Notes: a model not told the origin generated them from the sequence alone. Positions 1 through 13,150 are shown, counted from the stretch's first letter. The stretch is 64,000 nucleotides of DNA from Capitulum mitella (GCA_030062745.1 CP099850.1:10607538-10671537), one strand, 5' to 3'. Numbers and translations: made by a program.

Positions 1-372
1 CTCCTATTTTTGAAACCCTGTGAACGCCCATGAATTTTCTCAAAATTTCAGATTTGCATACCCATGGTAAAAGCCCTATCCATAATCTCTCGATTCATGG
101 CAGTTTCATTGAAATCGGTCCATAAACGACGGAGTTATAAGAAGTCCAAAAGTACCCCCCCATTTTGACATTTTTGCCTCCCCCTGTATCCACAAATTTC
201 GAAATTTTGAAAATTTCTTTTTATAAAAGTGTAGTTCACGTCACGGCAAATCGATTGCCGTTTGTTGCGATAAAATCGGACAAGTAGTTCTCGAGATCTC
301 AGGGGGGGCCGAATCCGCCCCCCCCCTGCCGGGAATCGGCCATACCGTCTAGCCCTCCGGGAATAGGGTTAA
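1..372. mobile_element. piggyBac-like non-autonomous element, right end only
   Basis: The last 372 bases of a dispersed element whose left part lies outside the window. It ends CCGGGAATAGGG followed by TTAA (369-372) and aligns along its whole length with the right end of the complete element at 48035-49242, in the same orientation, with visible point and indel divergence. TTAA next to CCCTA-type termini is the hallmark of the piggyBac superfamily. A C/G-rich hairpin at about 301-328 lies just inside the end, and the 12-base motif ATTCCCGGCAGG recurs there inverted. No transposase is visible, so it is non-autonomous. Confidence 0.75.
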
Positions 373-1219
373 ATAACACACTTCCGTACACTAAATTTTG
401 TCATATTTCTAATCAACTACAGGTGCTCGAGCTGCTTAGCAAATCTATGTAGTAGGAACCGGAAGAGACTGCAAGAAGGTGCTATCAAGGCGGATGATAA
501 CCAAACCAAGGGCAGAGACATTAAAACGTTTGCAAATCGCAACGTCTCTGCCCTCACACAAAATTATTTTACCGTTAAACCAAAACCTGCCCCCTGTACA
601 AGAATTTTCTTTGCAGGTCTCGTGCCCTTTACGCAAAGGTCTATTGCAGGATTTAGGCCAGCAAAATTTTTCCTGGACACATAAATCACCTACGGCGCGC
701 TGCGTGTATATGGGGATCCTCACTGTACTCACGAATGCATATGACAACCGTAATATATGGATCACTGCGTTTTCCAATGCGGCGCCAACATTGATCGGAT
801 ATCATAATCGGACGTCAGACTAACCTTGCAGGCCCTGCAATTTGCAGCATAACATGACATAACATGTGGCATGTATCATGAACATTTGGGAAGGATCGGT
901 TACAGTGGCAAGCTACAAGCTTAAGAACCACGTCGACCTGCCAGTGAACTTCATGAGCATGCTTGCTGACGGTGCACACCTTCCAGCCGCAGGATCGACA
1001 TTCCATTCCGACGCTGAACATTCAGTGGGGCGGCCCCAGGCGTTCAGCATCCCTCTGATGGACGTTTAACGTGGATTTCCGGGCGCTCCATAACCCTTTA
1101 ATTGGTATTTAATCGGTAAATGCCGGCACCCATTACCCATCCGATGGATATTGCATGCCCAGCTGCGTATGCTCACTAGCCAGCTGGCTAGCATTGCTGG
1201 ACGACTGTGGAACACTCAC
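373..1219. other. No supported gene; presumed intron or flank of the zinc-finger gene
   Basis: The next exon of the minus-strand zinc-finger gene should lie to the left of 1220 and begin in phase 1. I examined the candidate acceptors here (for example near 835 and 945) and none opened a convincing frame. Short open frames at 445-777 and 479-823 show no recognisable domain. Confidence 0.4.
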
Positions 1220-1902
1220 TGGGCAGTTGCTGCGTCTCGTGGCTGCACTTGCAGGCGAACCTCAGCTTACAGTACTCGCGCTTGTGGTGCAGCAGGTCGG
1301 GCAGGGATCGGAACATCTCCCGGCAGTTGCCACAGATGAGGATGTCCGGCCCCGTGCCTGCGGCAGGGAGTGGCTGCTGACATACCAGACCAGAGACGGT
1401 CGGTCCGGTCTGTTGTCTTTCCGGAGGCTGCTCGACATTTTTCAGAACGGAATGAGCACTGAAAACGTTATCAGCGACATGTTCCCGACCAACCAAGCCC
1501 ATTTAAGAAAGCCCACCGAGGTGGATCACTCCTCTTAACACGTTTTTAACTCCAAGGATATGTCCATATACGTGTCTTTTCCTATGAATGCACTGTCCAT
1601 CGTCTCTAATTGCTCAGTGCATCGTAAACCTCGACAGAACCCACCATCGGAGCGTTTTCCTCCACTCCCCTCTCGGGGTAGTCCACTCACAGTAGGTCTT
1701 CAGGTCGTCCAAGCAGACGGTGCCCTGCGGCTTGCGCGCCGGCGGCGTCGACGGCGACTTGGCGATGACGGTGCGCGCCGCGCCGATGGGCGACGCGGGC
1801 GGCGGCACGACGACGCGGGCCCGCTTCATCGGCGGCGACGCGGCCGCCAGCCGGACGGCGGCCGCCGCCGTGAACGGGTTGGCCGCCGCCGCCGCGTAGT
1901 AC
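1220..1902 (-). CDS. C2HC zinc-finger protein, two internal exons (ZNF800-like)
   Basis: Two minus-strand exons, 1902-1691 and 1357-1220, separated by a 333-base intron. The acceptor before 1902 is TTTCAG, the donor after 1691 is GTGAGT, the acceptor before 1357 follows CTGCCGCAG, and the donor after 1220 is GTGAGT. The junction splits a cysteine codon (T|GC) and the frame stays open across both exons: 70 codons, the split Cys, then 45 codons. The first exon is alanine/proline-rich and ends GTVCLDDLKTY. The second carries CX2C-X3-F-X5-L-X2-H-X4-C (ICGNC ... HHKREYC), a classical zinc-finger fold with Cys as last ligand, followed by KLRFACKC. The spacing resembles the first finger of ZNF800, recalled from memory. 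The family name is inferred; the splicing is seen. Start, end and remaining exons are not visible. Probably a nuclear protein. Confidence 0.75.
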
Positions 1903-2171
1903 CTGAAACACAGCGACCGGAGTGATGCTCAGCGGGGGAGGGGGAGGGGACTGGACTGCACGAAGTGGGCGCCGGGGGTCCAGTGGAAGAACTCGGTGCG
2001 GTGGCTCCCCAAGTGTAAGTGCATGACGAGGGACTCAGTTGAGGATCGATCGAGCTGATTGTCTGACTCTTGAGAATCTTTGGATACTTCTTGTGTAATT
2101 AGTTTTGCTAAAAACAGTCATCTGTAAATCGGCATTTATATTCTACACGGTCATTTCCGCTATCTTTACCA

Positions 2172-2344
2172 CAGGCGCAGCCAAGGGGGCCGGGGGGCCC
2201 GGACTCCCTTAGGCCCGCAGTTTTTGCGAGAACCATTGCACATCGTCTTCCCTGCAGGCGGTTTCCGTATGATTGATGTGATTTCAGTTCACACTGAGCT
2301 CCGCCCCCCCCCCCCTCCTTAAGAAAATCTTGGCCGCGCCCCTG
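2172..2344. mobile_element. Short hAT-like MITE candidate
   Basis: A 173-base segment whose ends are imperfect inverted repeats: CAGGCGCAGCCAAG at the left and CTTGGCCGCGCCCCTG at the right. The right-end sequence AAGATTTTCTTAAGG recurs near a similar CAG-type end at about 8768-8800, which suggests a family. There is no clean 8-base target duplication. The interior has C and G homopolymers and no coding capacity. Classification as hAT-like rests only on the end sequence. Confidence 0.4.
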
Positions 2345-3589
2345 ATCCTTATTGACTGCAACAGGGGCTGCTCCTCTGTAGATTTTTGATTCCCGATATC
2401 CTGGCCACTTTGTCTGCCATGAGATAATACCCTTAGATCTTAGAACGAGAGTTCATGCGGCAGTGCATTTCAAAGAATACGTTGTGTTCAGATATGCTGT
2501 GGTTACATAACAACTTCCTTCCACGAAAAGTCGTAGTAGAATTTCTCCTAAACTGGAGTGATGCGGAGACCGGGTTCAAAATGGATCGTTGCTATGCTGA
2601 CGTTGGTCAATCGGCAAACACACGCGTAAAACCCGTTTGAGCCCCCAATAACCGGTGACAGTTACTGAACGATACTTTAGTCTTAAAAATCAATGAACCC
2701 TACACAAAACTTTGGAGATACCACATACGTCCCATATCAGCCGAAAGAAGTACAAAAAATGACGAAATTATGGGAAAGAAGAAAGCACAGGGCTTAACTT
2801 TGTTCCCATGGGACGTCGCATGGACAGCTATGTCACAAGAGCAACAACCACAATGCCTCCTTAGTGGCCGGTGACGAAGATTTTGCCGGAAATCCAAGCA
2901 TCCAGTGCAATCGAAACCATTATCAACAAAACACATCAACAGAGTTGAAGTCGGCTCGTGCATTACTCGGACACCTCCATCTGGGCTCGGCGGCGGGTTC
3001 AGATGTCGCAGCCTCTCCGGAGCGGCAGGCAGACGAAGGCCCGATGGACTGGTAAACACGGCCGGACAGCTCGTGCCGGTCGGCGGCGAGGCCTCAGACG
3101 CGCTATGCCAACCACGTGCGAGGTGTCAGTCTTCGGAGACAGTTACTGGTCGGTGATTTAATAGCCTCCGCGCCGGGCAGGGGAGAAGAAGAATGCCTGC
3201 CAGGGCCGTGACAGGGCGCCGCCGAAAATAGCGTCCGTCTACGTAAATACGCCTGCGGTAAGAATATCCTTGGCCGGGACGACGGGCCTGACGTACGGCT
3301 GGCTGGCTGGCAACTCTGTGAGAGATGACGTCTCGGCCGTGATGTGCCCGTCCCGCGTCACCGTCACGTCAGCGGACCGCAGCGCCGAGATATGACGTCC
3401 GGGTTCCCATTCTCCGTGCCGATTTGGGTCATCTGATGCCGCTTATGTTTACCCGCAGAAATAGGCTTCCAGCAATGTGATGTGCTGGTGCAATCGCTGC
3501 CTTTAGGCCGTCGGAGCCAGAAACATCCCGATGACTAATCCCCGGTTTGGAGTAACAATGACTTTGACACACCTATGTAGGACTCTTTA
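2345..3589. other. No supported gene; GC-rich segment at about 2950-3420
   Basis: Several short overlapping open frames on both strands are explained by high GC content. An upstream exon of the minus-strand zinc-finger gene could lie here, but I found no GT donor on the minus strand with a persuasive exon before it. Confidence 0.4.
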
Positions 3590-4030
3590 CCCACTCAGCT
3601 GATCGGGACAGTTACTTCCCTCTCAGCCGACCAGGACGGAGTTCATTCCGTCTCAGCTGACCAAGGCAGTTTCCTCTCTGTCAGCTGACCTGGACAGAGT
3701 CACAGCTCTCACAGCTGACCGGTGGGGGGGAGTCATTGCCCTCTCTGCCGACCAGGTTGGAGTCATTGCAATCTCAGCTGGCCAGGACGGAGTCACTGCT
3801 CTCTCAGTTGACCAGGGCTGAGTCACTACCCTCTCAGCTGACCGGGGGGGGGAGAGCCATTGCAATCTCAGCTGCACAACACGGAGTCATCGCTCTCTCA
3901 GCTGACGAGATCAGAGTCACTGCTTTCTCAGCTGACGAGATCAGACTTGCTGTTCTCCCAGCTGACCGGGAGAGTGTTGCTGCTCTCTAAGCTGACCAAC
4001 ATAGAGTCAGTGTTCTCTCGGCTGATCATA
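3590..4030. repeat. Minisatellite of about 29 bp with an E-box in most units
   Basis: About 15 degenerate head-to-tail units with the pattern CTCTCAGCTGACCAGGACG followed by GAGTCACTG. Ten units keep the intact palindrome CAGCTG, a consensus E-box core; others have CGGCTG, CAGTTG or CAGCCG. Open frames on both strands across the block are products of the repeat. Confidence 0.85.
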
Positions 4031-5830
4031 AACATGACGAATCCAATGCGTTCTTAACAAAAAATAAAAAGTATACGAACGACAAATTCTGCCTACACTG
4101 GATTCTACAGCATCGCACGCTGTTAATGAACCTTCAAGCAAATGTTTCTGATGAACACTGCAGGGATATTTGTTCATGTTCGTTTTCCAAACATTAGATG
4201 CCAGCTCGCTTCCGGCAAATGCAGCAAAATGCCACTTAATTCGCAACACAGCAGTCAAGACAATGTGATGCAAAACAAGCCTGACAGTCGTGAGTGTCGA
4301 AAAATAACCCAGTCACTCGTAGTGAATATACAGAAAACTCGTATAGCGAAACATCGTGCAACATGGGGCAACGCGCTGCCCTTGACAGCCGTCCCGCCCC
4401 TCGGTGGAGCATCCTGGTACGTACGCGGACAGGTCCGGATAGTACGACATGACGCCGCCTCTGGCACGCGCACAGCCACCCGGGCCCGACCGTGCTGCCG
4501 TCGACACTGACGAGCGCAAGTCGGCACCTATTTTCGACGCGGGCCGGGCCGGCCGACTGGCGGCCCGCGTCACACCAGCTGACTCACGCCGAAAGCGGCC
4601 GCGACCGGCGCGCCGCCCCGCGGCCGCGACGGGAACTTGCCGCCCACCGCGGGCTCGCCGTTTAACGGCCAATGGCCGGGTCGTCGCGCAGGCTCGCGGC
4701 CGGCCGCGTCGTCACGGGGACTCGCGAAGGCTGCCGCCTCGTGCCTGGCCCGGCTGGTGACGTTTGTTTACCGGGCCAGGGGGGAGAGAGGGGCATCGAG
4801 CGCGACAGGGCCATGGGAATCGATACGGCTGTGATGGTTACGCCCGCGAGTCGGACGATTCGGTGGGAGTCGGAATCAATATGGCCTGGAGTCGGTCACG
4901 GGTGCAGCCACTGCACTGCAGGGGTGCTGCGGATTGCTACGATGGACCTCGAACGCCTAAACGACCATACCAGAAGCTACTGAGGTAGCCGTCGCGGGGT
5001 AGATGCTGCTTAGATAGGAGGCAGGGACTGGCGGCTGTGTCCTGTGAGCAGACCATTCTCATGTCTCGCAAGTATTCGGCACAGACTAGAGGAGGGATTT
5101 CGGTTGTTGCCGTTATCCAGAAGCTCAAAGTCCCGCCTGGTTCGACTAGGCGCATCTAACCCACGACACCAAGTCGCCCGTGAAGGCCACGTTGTCCTCA
5201 TTAAAACCGGGTAAAGCTGGATTAATTTTGGAACGGCTTTTAAGCCTAGCCGTATTTCGTAAAGGCTTTCCATGTAAAGCCTGGTCAAACGAGGCGGCGG
5301 CTTGCGGCTGTTCAGCGCCTGGTGGCCCGGGCGGGCTAGCTGCCTGAAGAAAAGACGTCTTCTGTTCTCCCCATAGGCAAAGGCGTACATTTGGACAATC
5401 TACAAAATCCTTGTGGCTATTACAGCCCATCGTCGAAGTGGCAAACAGTGCAGGGGTCAGAGGGCGGCGACGTCAAGCAAAACTCACGCACACAACAGTA
5501 CATGAAAAAAATGGTTCGCACATGAAAGATGACTAGAAAACGGTACACAGCTGTCAGGTCCTGTTGCTGGTGCCAGACGACCGGATCGCACTGTTCAGTC
5601 CAGGAGGCAACGGGCTGAGGAGCGGTGAAACGTCGTCCTGCCGAAGTACCGTCGCCCCGGCCCTCCTGAGGGAGCCACACGGCACCGCCAGGCACGTGGC
5701 GCTGCGGGGGCTCCACGCCGAGCAGCGACACACGCTATCAGCATGTGTGACAGGTCGCAAGTGATAGATGTACCCAGTACCGAGTGACAAGAGGGTGATG
5801 AGAATCTCGCCTGATAAATTTAAGTATATG

Positions 5831-5831
<1 letters not shown>
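4031..5831. other. CpG-dense island at about 4375-4790, otherwise unassigned
   Basis: The segment 4375-4790 is strongly GC- and CpG-rich with open frames on both strands, as expected of a promoter or first-exon island. A minus-strand GTGAGT donor occurs near 4582-4587 within it. No start codon plus splice model could be fixed. The rest of the stretch, including open frames at 5146-5790, shows no recognised domain. Confidence 0.4.

Positions 5832-5868
<37 letters not shown>
5832..5868. repeat. (AG)n microsatellite
   Basis: Perfect AG dinucleotide run of about 18 repeats. It accounts for the serine/leucine-rich frame on the minus strand at 5738-6145. Confidence 0.97.
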
Positions 5869-5871
<3 letters not shown>

Positions 5872-7689
5872 AGTGCGTCAACCTGTGCTGGAGGGTCGGG
5901 AGGCCGTGTTCTTGAGTCAGAAGTGGGCTAAAAAAGAGCAAGAGAGTGAGACTGCAAGGGCGAGACGAAAACAAAGGGTGACAAGAAAAGGGGAAAATTT
6001 TCAAAGGAGGAAGCGACGAAGCAAAACAAAAACAAAAAAAAAAACGCAATAGGAGATTCGCAAAAGGGGCAGCAAATAATCGGTGACAAAAACGTTGAGC
6101 GAGCCACGGCAGTGTGAGAAGCTCACTTACCAGTCCAAAGGACATTTCCTCGGAGCTTGTCTGCGACGATGATGTTTCGCTATCTCTGGCTCCAACAGAG
6201 CAAACTCGGAATGTAGTGGAGGCCCTGAAGCAGAAAACAAAAAAAAAAAACTTTCTGGGCTGGTGCGTCTTTGCCTTGACTATTAAATTTCATCCACAGA
6301 CATACGGAAATATCTGGAAGCTCATCGCTGAAATAAATGACACTGAATTGATGTGGCATTGAAAGACAATTACGCTACTGAAGTAAAATACACACAGTTC
6401 AAACATAGTTTATGAAAGAAAAGAGTCTGCACGTATGAAAAGATAGGTAACAGAGAGGACAATGGGTTAATTTGTTTGAAAAGAGTCAGTTATCATTTCT
6501 AAGCTAAGGATGAACCAATAAATTTAATGGTCATAGGGTTTGTGCCCACTAAAAGTAACTGAAATGTAGGGCCACAAATCCCGCATTTCTCGGCTTTCTG
6601 ACTTCTCATACATCATCCGGAGGGTGAAAACACATGCTTTTTACCCAGCACGCCTCTGGGGGTTTTACCCAGAGCACTTCCGAGGGTTTTCTAGAACCCC
6701 TGAGGTTTTTCGAACTTAGCTAAAAACGATAGGACCCAGAAACGTAAAACGGACGTTAGTTATTCTCACAGCATGACCACATATTTTGACACACTTTTTA
6801 AACTAGGCCTGATCAGCTCGCTGACCTGTTCTGTACAAGGATGTAAAAATTAGGCTCCTGCCAGAAACTGCTCAAGTACGATAGCAACAAACGACAGACG
6901 CCATGCAATTAATATCTCATTAACTATAATAAGGTGCTTATTTTCAATTACTTGGAACCTAAGTTGACGTGACCTGACGTCATTCTTACCCAAAGTGCTT
7001 ACCAAAGTTGTTTTAGTATTCTACCGTACATAACGCCAGGTAGGTCACTTCACTATATCGTAGGAGCGTTAAAAACGGCCTTCACATTTACTGAAGGACA
7101 AAACTGACTTTTGCGCCAGTGGTAACTGACACGAGGTCAAGAAAATAAGCTTAAGCTGGCATTGGTCATTTGGCCACCATGGACTGTACCCCTTTCGATG
7201 TTGCAATTTCGATACAAATCATTGCTGTTTTCTTCTGGCCGTTGACGTGAATTAGCATAACCTGAAACCTTCAAAATAGTCTTATTATTATAACAGGACA
7301 TTCTTAAGCCTTTTTCAGTGTGTTTTGGGTTAACAAAACGTCTGGAATTTCGGAATTTTCAGTTGCTTCCCAGTCTGAAATCGTTTTGAATTCAAATGGT
7401 TTGTTTTGGTTTCCCACGTTGCGGCCCCCGTCAGCCTCGTGACCCTTGGAAATACGGGTTGAGTGATATGGAGAACATTTACCCTTCTCTAGAACCCGGA
7501 ACGGAAAAGGGTAACACGTACTCCATGTAGTGTGTGGGGTCGTGCTGATTGTTGTTACCTCCGATTATCAACGCAATGGATGAAGCTGACGCAAAGAATG
7601 TAGGTCATGCATTAATGCAAGGCGAGGGTAGGCGACAAAAAGCCTTACGCGACGCCGAGTTACCGTGTCATGACAAGCAAAGTGAGACT
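5869..7689. other. No gene seen; A/T-rich dispersed-repeat-like sequence
   Basis: Moderately AT-rich with A-rich runs near 6030-6050 and 6236-6250. The stretch around 6600-6760 (CCTGAGGTTTTTCGAACTTAGC and on) resembles 16255-16345 and is probably a diverged dispersed repeat. No exon with splice sites was found. Confidence 0.35.
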
Positions 7690-8270
7690 GTGCTCACTGT
7701 GTGAGAGTGCCTTACCCAGTCCCGGTGTGAACACACTGCCGAAAACAGACTGCAGCGGTCGGACCAGAGGCAGGGGCTCCATCCCTCCGTAAACGGGAAC
7801 ACCTGTAAACAGGAGTCGTTCCTCAGACGGTGCAGCACAGCCAACGGCGTCCATCTCTGCGCGGACGGGAATACCGGCCGAAAAGAGTCATGTCCTAGAC
7901 GGTGAACTGCAGTCAGAAGCTCCATCTCTCCGCGCACGATGATACCTGTCAACAGGAATCGTGTCTCGCTGGACGACAGATCACAGTCAGAGGCTCCGTC
8001 CCCTGCGCACAGGAATACTTGCCAAGAGCAGTCATGGCTGGTTCGACGACATGAGTTATATTGTTGATGGTACATAACAACAGGCTTCATCTCTCCGTAG
8101 ACGGAAATGTCTGTCAAAGTGAGTCAGGTATTGTTAAGTGGTGATAGACAGTCATAGATTCTAGCGTTCGGTGCGGGAATGTCTGCCAAAGGGAAGTATT
8201 TGCTATTAGACGGCGACCAGAATCAGAGTTTGCACATCCGCCACAAGAGAATACCTACTGGAGTCGTTGA
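7690..8270. repeat. Minisatellite with a period of about 71 bp, seven units
   Basis: Landmark CTCTCCGCG-like blocks recur at about 7783, 7854, 7926, 7999, 8092, 8163 and 8237, a spacing of 71-73 bases except for one unit lengthened to about 93. Each unit also contains a GGGAATACCTGYCAA-like block. The 149-codon minus-strand open frame here is a by-product of the repeat and has no domain. Confidence 0.8.
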
Positions 8271-11200
8271 TATCACATTTTAAATTTACCAGTTATATGA
8301 CTTTAGGGTACGTGTAAATAGGATGCTCTCCGTCCGCTCGTTGAGGTCAATACACGCGACGTTTTATGACGCACAGGTAGGCAGGACGAACCAAAGAAAC
8401 GCGAGCACATTGGGCTTTGACGCATTGTTTAATAAATTGGAACAAGTTGTCTACGCAAATCTGATAAATTTTTCATCAAAACAGCTCAACCAGTCAAGAT
8501 CCTCCAAAGGCTATAATTATGATAGGAACATGATAGGATCCAGATCATCCCAATGCTCCCATATTTTCAGCCATTTTAAGTAACGTTCGCTTCAGGAGAA
8601 TGAGTCAAGCAATGTAGTCATCCATGAGTATTCAGTCTTTGGAGTGAAAGGTTTGTTTTGATGGACACAATTTTTGGATCAGCATGGCCAATGATAACGT
8701 GCCATGTACTTTAAGAGACTCCTTCGATTTTAATTCATTACGATACCATGTGCATGCTACTATCCAGTAGCGTAGCAAAGATTTTCTTAAGGGGTATGAA
8801 TCAAGTCTAAAGCAAAAAAAGAACTGAATATTGTTCTCACCATTTTATTGCAAACATAGGGAAGTTTTCCCAGTGAAATAGTACACCTGGACGTTTTCAA
8901 AACCTGTGGCCGAAAGGTCGAAACTGTCCCTTCTGGCCCCCACTCCTGGCCCAGTCACTGCCGTCATCATACGGCTGGCTTCTCATGTCATTGCCCTAGA
9001 ACGGATGAATGTAAAACAAGTACAAATTTTGTCTGACTGGAAGTTTTTCGGCTGGTCAATTGGTCCCTTTCCGCCCACCCACCTTGCGCTGACTAAATCT
9101 GACAGGTTTCTGCCTGCCGCTTTTACATTCTAAGCTGGAATAATGTTCACATTATTTTCAGCAGGTACCTTACTTCGGAAAAATAAGGGCGTACAAGTCT
9201 TCAAGCGTTTTCTCCTTCATTTTGGTTCATCCAGTAATGCTGCATGCCATTTTCACCCACAAATTCTGTTGCGTCCGTAACTAGCATGATTATCATGCCG
9301 TCGCCAAATCAGTCTTTTCATGTAGATGACGTTCAATGCGTCTTTCGCGAGTACTGTCAGAGCCCCATTTCTGCCGAATAATAATCGGACATTTAACCCG
9401 GATGTCTGTCGGACAGGGCGCAAGAATTGTCCAAAACACTGGTACGTTAACGTCTGACTCGAGGAGAGAGCTTTAGCGAATGACTTTCAGAAATCTACGC
9501 GAATTCCGAGTCATTGCCACCCTGAGCGACATCTAACCAACCGTTTCGACAAGACCACATCGATGGACAATGCCGCATGGTCTAGCAAACGTTCGTGACA
9601 GACCGCTGCGTTACAGAACTCTGTCAGCAGCTGCTCTGCAGACAGAGCAAACGAGCGCCCCAAGTGAGGACCGAGGCAGCCCAGGCGGAACTAGAGCGAG
9701 GCCGAGACGAGTGTGCTTCGTCGGCACGTGCGGCCGCTGCCCGGAACATGTTCCTCGCCCCCGGAGACGGCGTGCTGATGAAGTGCTCCTGTTGCACGAT
9801 GTCCACTAAACGTCCGCCAGGGAGCTCTCGCCGGCCGTTCCGGGTCTAAAGAAGAGAGACTGCCCTTCCGGCGACTCGATTTACGACCTCTCCGGTCGTC
9901 AGGTGCCCGACGCCACGCCTGCTGAAGAGGTCCCAAGCAATCGCTCTCACAGCGGCCGTGACGGGGGAAAAACCATTCCGGCCCTTCCAATCACCGGACA
10001 AATAATCCGTCGTGAAATCGTGTGGTTCTGCGATCCTAAGAACGGTAAAGAAATTGGATGACTGAAATGACATCAGAACATTTATGAAACTTCGGACAAG
10101 CTGCGAGATTCTAGCCATATGAACCATTGTGTCATATGCGCACCGTATTCAAGATTGGATTAGATTGCATTGGAACCCAGTGACCAGCCTTTGAAAGCGA
10201 ATCTTAAATTCGGCAGTCCTGACCAAATAAATCACCCAAATGCATATTGATGCGCCCAGCAAATGTCAAGCGGTGGTAACAATTGCACGGTCTGGGGAGA
10301 CCTCATTTGAAAACCAATCAGCGTCAATGTATTCCGGCAATATTGCAGAAGCTTATAGGAGTTTCATCGCCCTGAAAAGTTGTCATTTCAAGCTGTGAGC
10401 TCCATCTTAACTCGTTATGAATGTTTGCCGTTTTGCAGCATGATTTTCGAGCAAGTGTTGGAGCTTTGAAAGAAGTGCAGTAAATGTCTAAGGAGATCGT
10501 GGACAAGAGGCGTAACCAGAAAGATTACACAGGTACATTACACACCTTTGGCATTTGCCGAACATGTTGGGGCGTACGGCAAAAAAGCAAATAACTCGCT
10601 AGTTGAGTAGATGTATGATCGAATAACTTTCTAACAAACTTTACAACGGCTCATTTTCACTGGAGATATGTACAACCACTCTCGCGGCACACGAAGCAAA
10701 TCTGCTGCATCGCACCTACTTCGCGACTGCAAGCAATCGTGTCTAGATTGCAATGCTATTCGACAGACATTGGCTGAGGCGCGCTCCGATTGGCGCGTCT
10801 TGTAGTGCTGACGTCACAAGCAAACAATGGAAAAGCTCCGTAAGCTGGGGCTGCGACTCGTGACCGTGACACTTCGGCAAGAATGAAAACTTGTCTACAG
10901 GTGAACTTGAATCCATTTCAATTCATTTCTGCCTAATGGCATTTTAGCATAGTGCTTCTGGGCTCGGTGGATTTTCGCATCTTTCCCAATGCAGATATTT
11001 ATAAAACACATTTTCTATGCATTTCCTACGCCACGTATCGGCTAGACCCACAACGATAAGGATATATATTCGATACTAGGACTCCCGATAGCCCAGGTCG
11101 CTGAGACTCAATCCTCTCGGGGTCGGCCTTCGGATTCACCTTCTGCGGGCGGGGATGTTCGTAAGAACCGCTCCCCAGCAATATCTCGAGATCTGTAAGT

Positions 11201-12634
11201 CCCACTAATGTTGGGAGCTAAGTCAAGAAACTTGCACAATATCCATTATTACGCAGTACTTACGATTTGCATTCGTAAATGTGTTGCTTCTTAAATTTGC
11301 CAAGAACATTCGTACATGACTTATAACAATAGTTTCACCCACTCCACCCCGGCTGGAGACACCGGGGGACAGTCCAAATGCTCCCCCATTTCAAAGTTTT
11401 ATTGTTTTCACAGTCAGCATTAAGCAATCTCTCGTCTTGTGGCATCCGGTCGTGTGTCCATTTATGGTCATCCAGCGTCTACCCTTACTGCAAAAGAGGT
11501 AATTCGTCCGCATATATTAATAAAGTATTATTTGTTTACGTCAGCAACTCGTATAGCAGGGTACAATAGCTGTGTCCTGCCATTGGAAATGGTGCGTGTG
11601 CTGTAGGCTGTTTTGCGGATACCATAACAAATAAACAGATTACATGACACAAGGAAAGTTCAATACGTTTCGTACCACAGTATAATCTTTATCTAGCAGC
11701 ATTTCAGTAAAGCACACGAATTTCAAGCACTATTCATATGTTCAGGGGAAAGCTAGGGAATGGGAAAGATTTTGCCTTGCTCGTATTTAAATGCAACGAA
11801 TTTCACTTGAAATCCATTCGGAGGAACAGATTTAGCGATTCGAGATCCACCGATCATAACGAGCCATGGTTTAAGCAAAAAGATTGCGAACTAAATTGAC
11901 TTTTCATATGTGCAACATTAGTCAAAAGGCCAGAGGCGCTGTTAGAGAAGTAAAACATGGGGTAAGCGGCCGATGTTTGCCCTTGACATACGGTGTTACG
12001 GGGTCTTCAGGAACTAACCTCTAGAGACATATTTATGTTTGTTTACAAAGGATGTTCTTTGTATCAGTCTCGATGCACGCAAAAATTTTGCTTGCGAAGT
12101 CATACATGAATTACCTTTCCACAATATGCTCTTATTTACTTCAGTTTAAAATGCACACGTTCAATGACCTTGGCTGACCATCACTTCAAAATCTACTGTG
12201 AAGGTTTTTTGTTGCTGTCTTTCAAAAGTGGGCAGTTTGGGGACGATACATCTTGACAGTCAGAAACCGTTTTCGACAAAAATCAGAAAGAGGATTTTTA
12301 AGCCTGTTTTAGCTTAAGCCAAACGTAAAGTCTTGTCGCTCCCATTTACGATACAAAACAAAACCAAGATGGAATTAATTCAGATTGTTATTAGTGTTCA
12401 TTACTAATGCCTCTTCGGATCGAGCTCCAATGAATTTTATGACGTGAAAATGATCTTTTAATGGGGTTGTGCTATGAATGAAACACCGACGAATGATGCC
12501 AACCGAGCAGCGGGGCGCCACCGAAGAACCTTTGACCTCGGCACCATAAATGAAGTCAAACACTTCATCAGTGTTATCAGTTCAGGCTATAACCGACGCA
12601 ATTTCTTCTGGTACGTTGTTAATTTACCAGGCGG
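8271..12634. other. No supported gene in 4.4 kb
   Basis: Ordinary-looking non-coding sequence. Around 8768-8800 there is a CAGTAGCGTAGCAAAG end followed by ATTTTCTTAAGG that resembles the right end of the 2172-2344 MITE. A GC-rich patch at 9570-9850 has overlapping frames on both strands but no domain or splice evidence. I see nothing else. Confidence 0.35.
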
Positions 12635-12747
<113 letters not shown>

Positions 12748-12789
12748 GTACATGTATATATATATATACATATATTTTCGAATATTTTG

Positions 12790-13074
12790 GGAGCAGCTTT
12801 TTTCGTCTACAAATATCGTTAAATATGACAGCGTTTTCCGATTTTACCTTTTTGGTAGACGTTTTCGGGATTTCTTACGACTTTTTGCCGTTCAGCCAAA
12901 GCATTATGAAGTAAATTGTCAAAAGCATAAGCCATCAAAACATGAAAAACCACATTTAAGATGATCATCATTATAGTAAAAAGTTCTTTGTTTTATTATG
13001 TCTACTTATATTTTCATCAGCGTTTTGACATACATAGGTTATGTTCAGGAATCGAATTGCACAGTTTACACAGT

Positions 13075-13150
<76 letters not shown>

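Noticed and set aside
445..823. Overlapping frames of 110-114 codons on both strands
   Set aside because: No domain and no splice sites compatible with the phase-1 donor of the zinc-finger gene at 1220.
3590..4030. CRISPR-like array
   Set aside because: Contiguous degenerate units without unique spacers, in a eukaryotic sequence.
7668..8117. 149-codon minus-strand frame
   Set aside because: Lies within the 71-bp minisatellite; 71 is not a multiple of three, so the phase changes each unit and no repeated peptide results.
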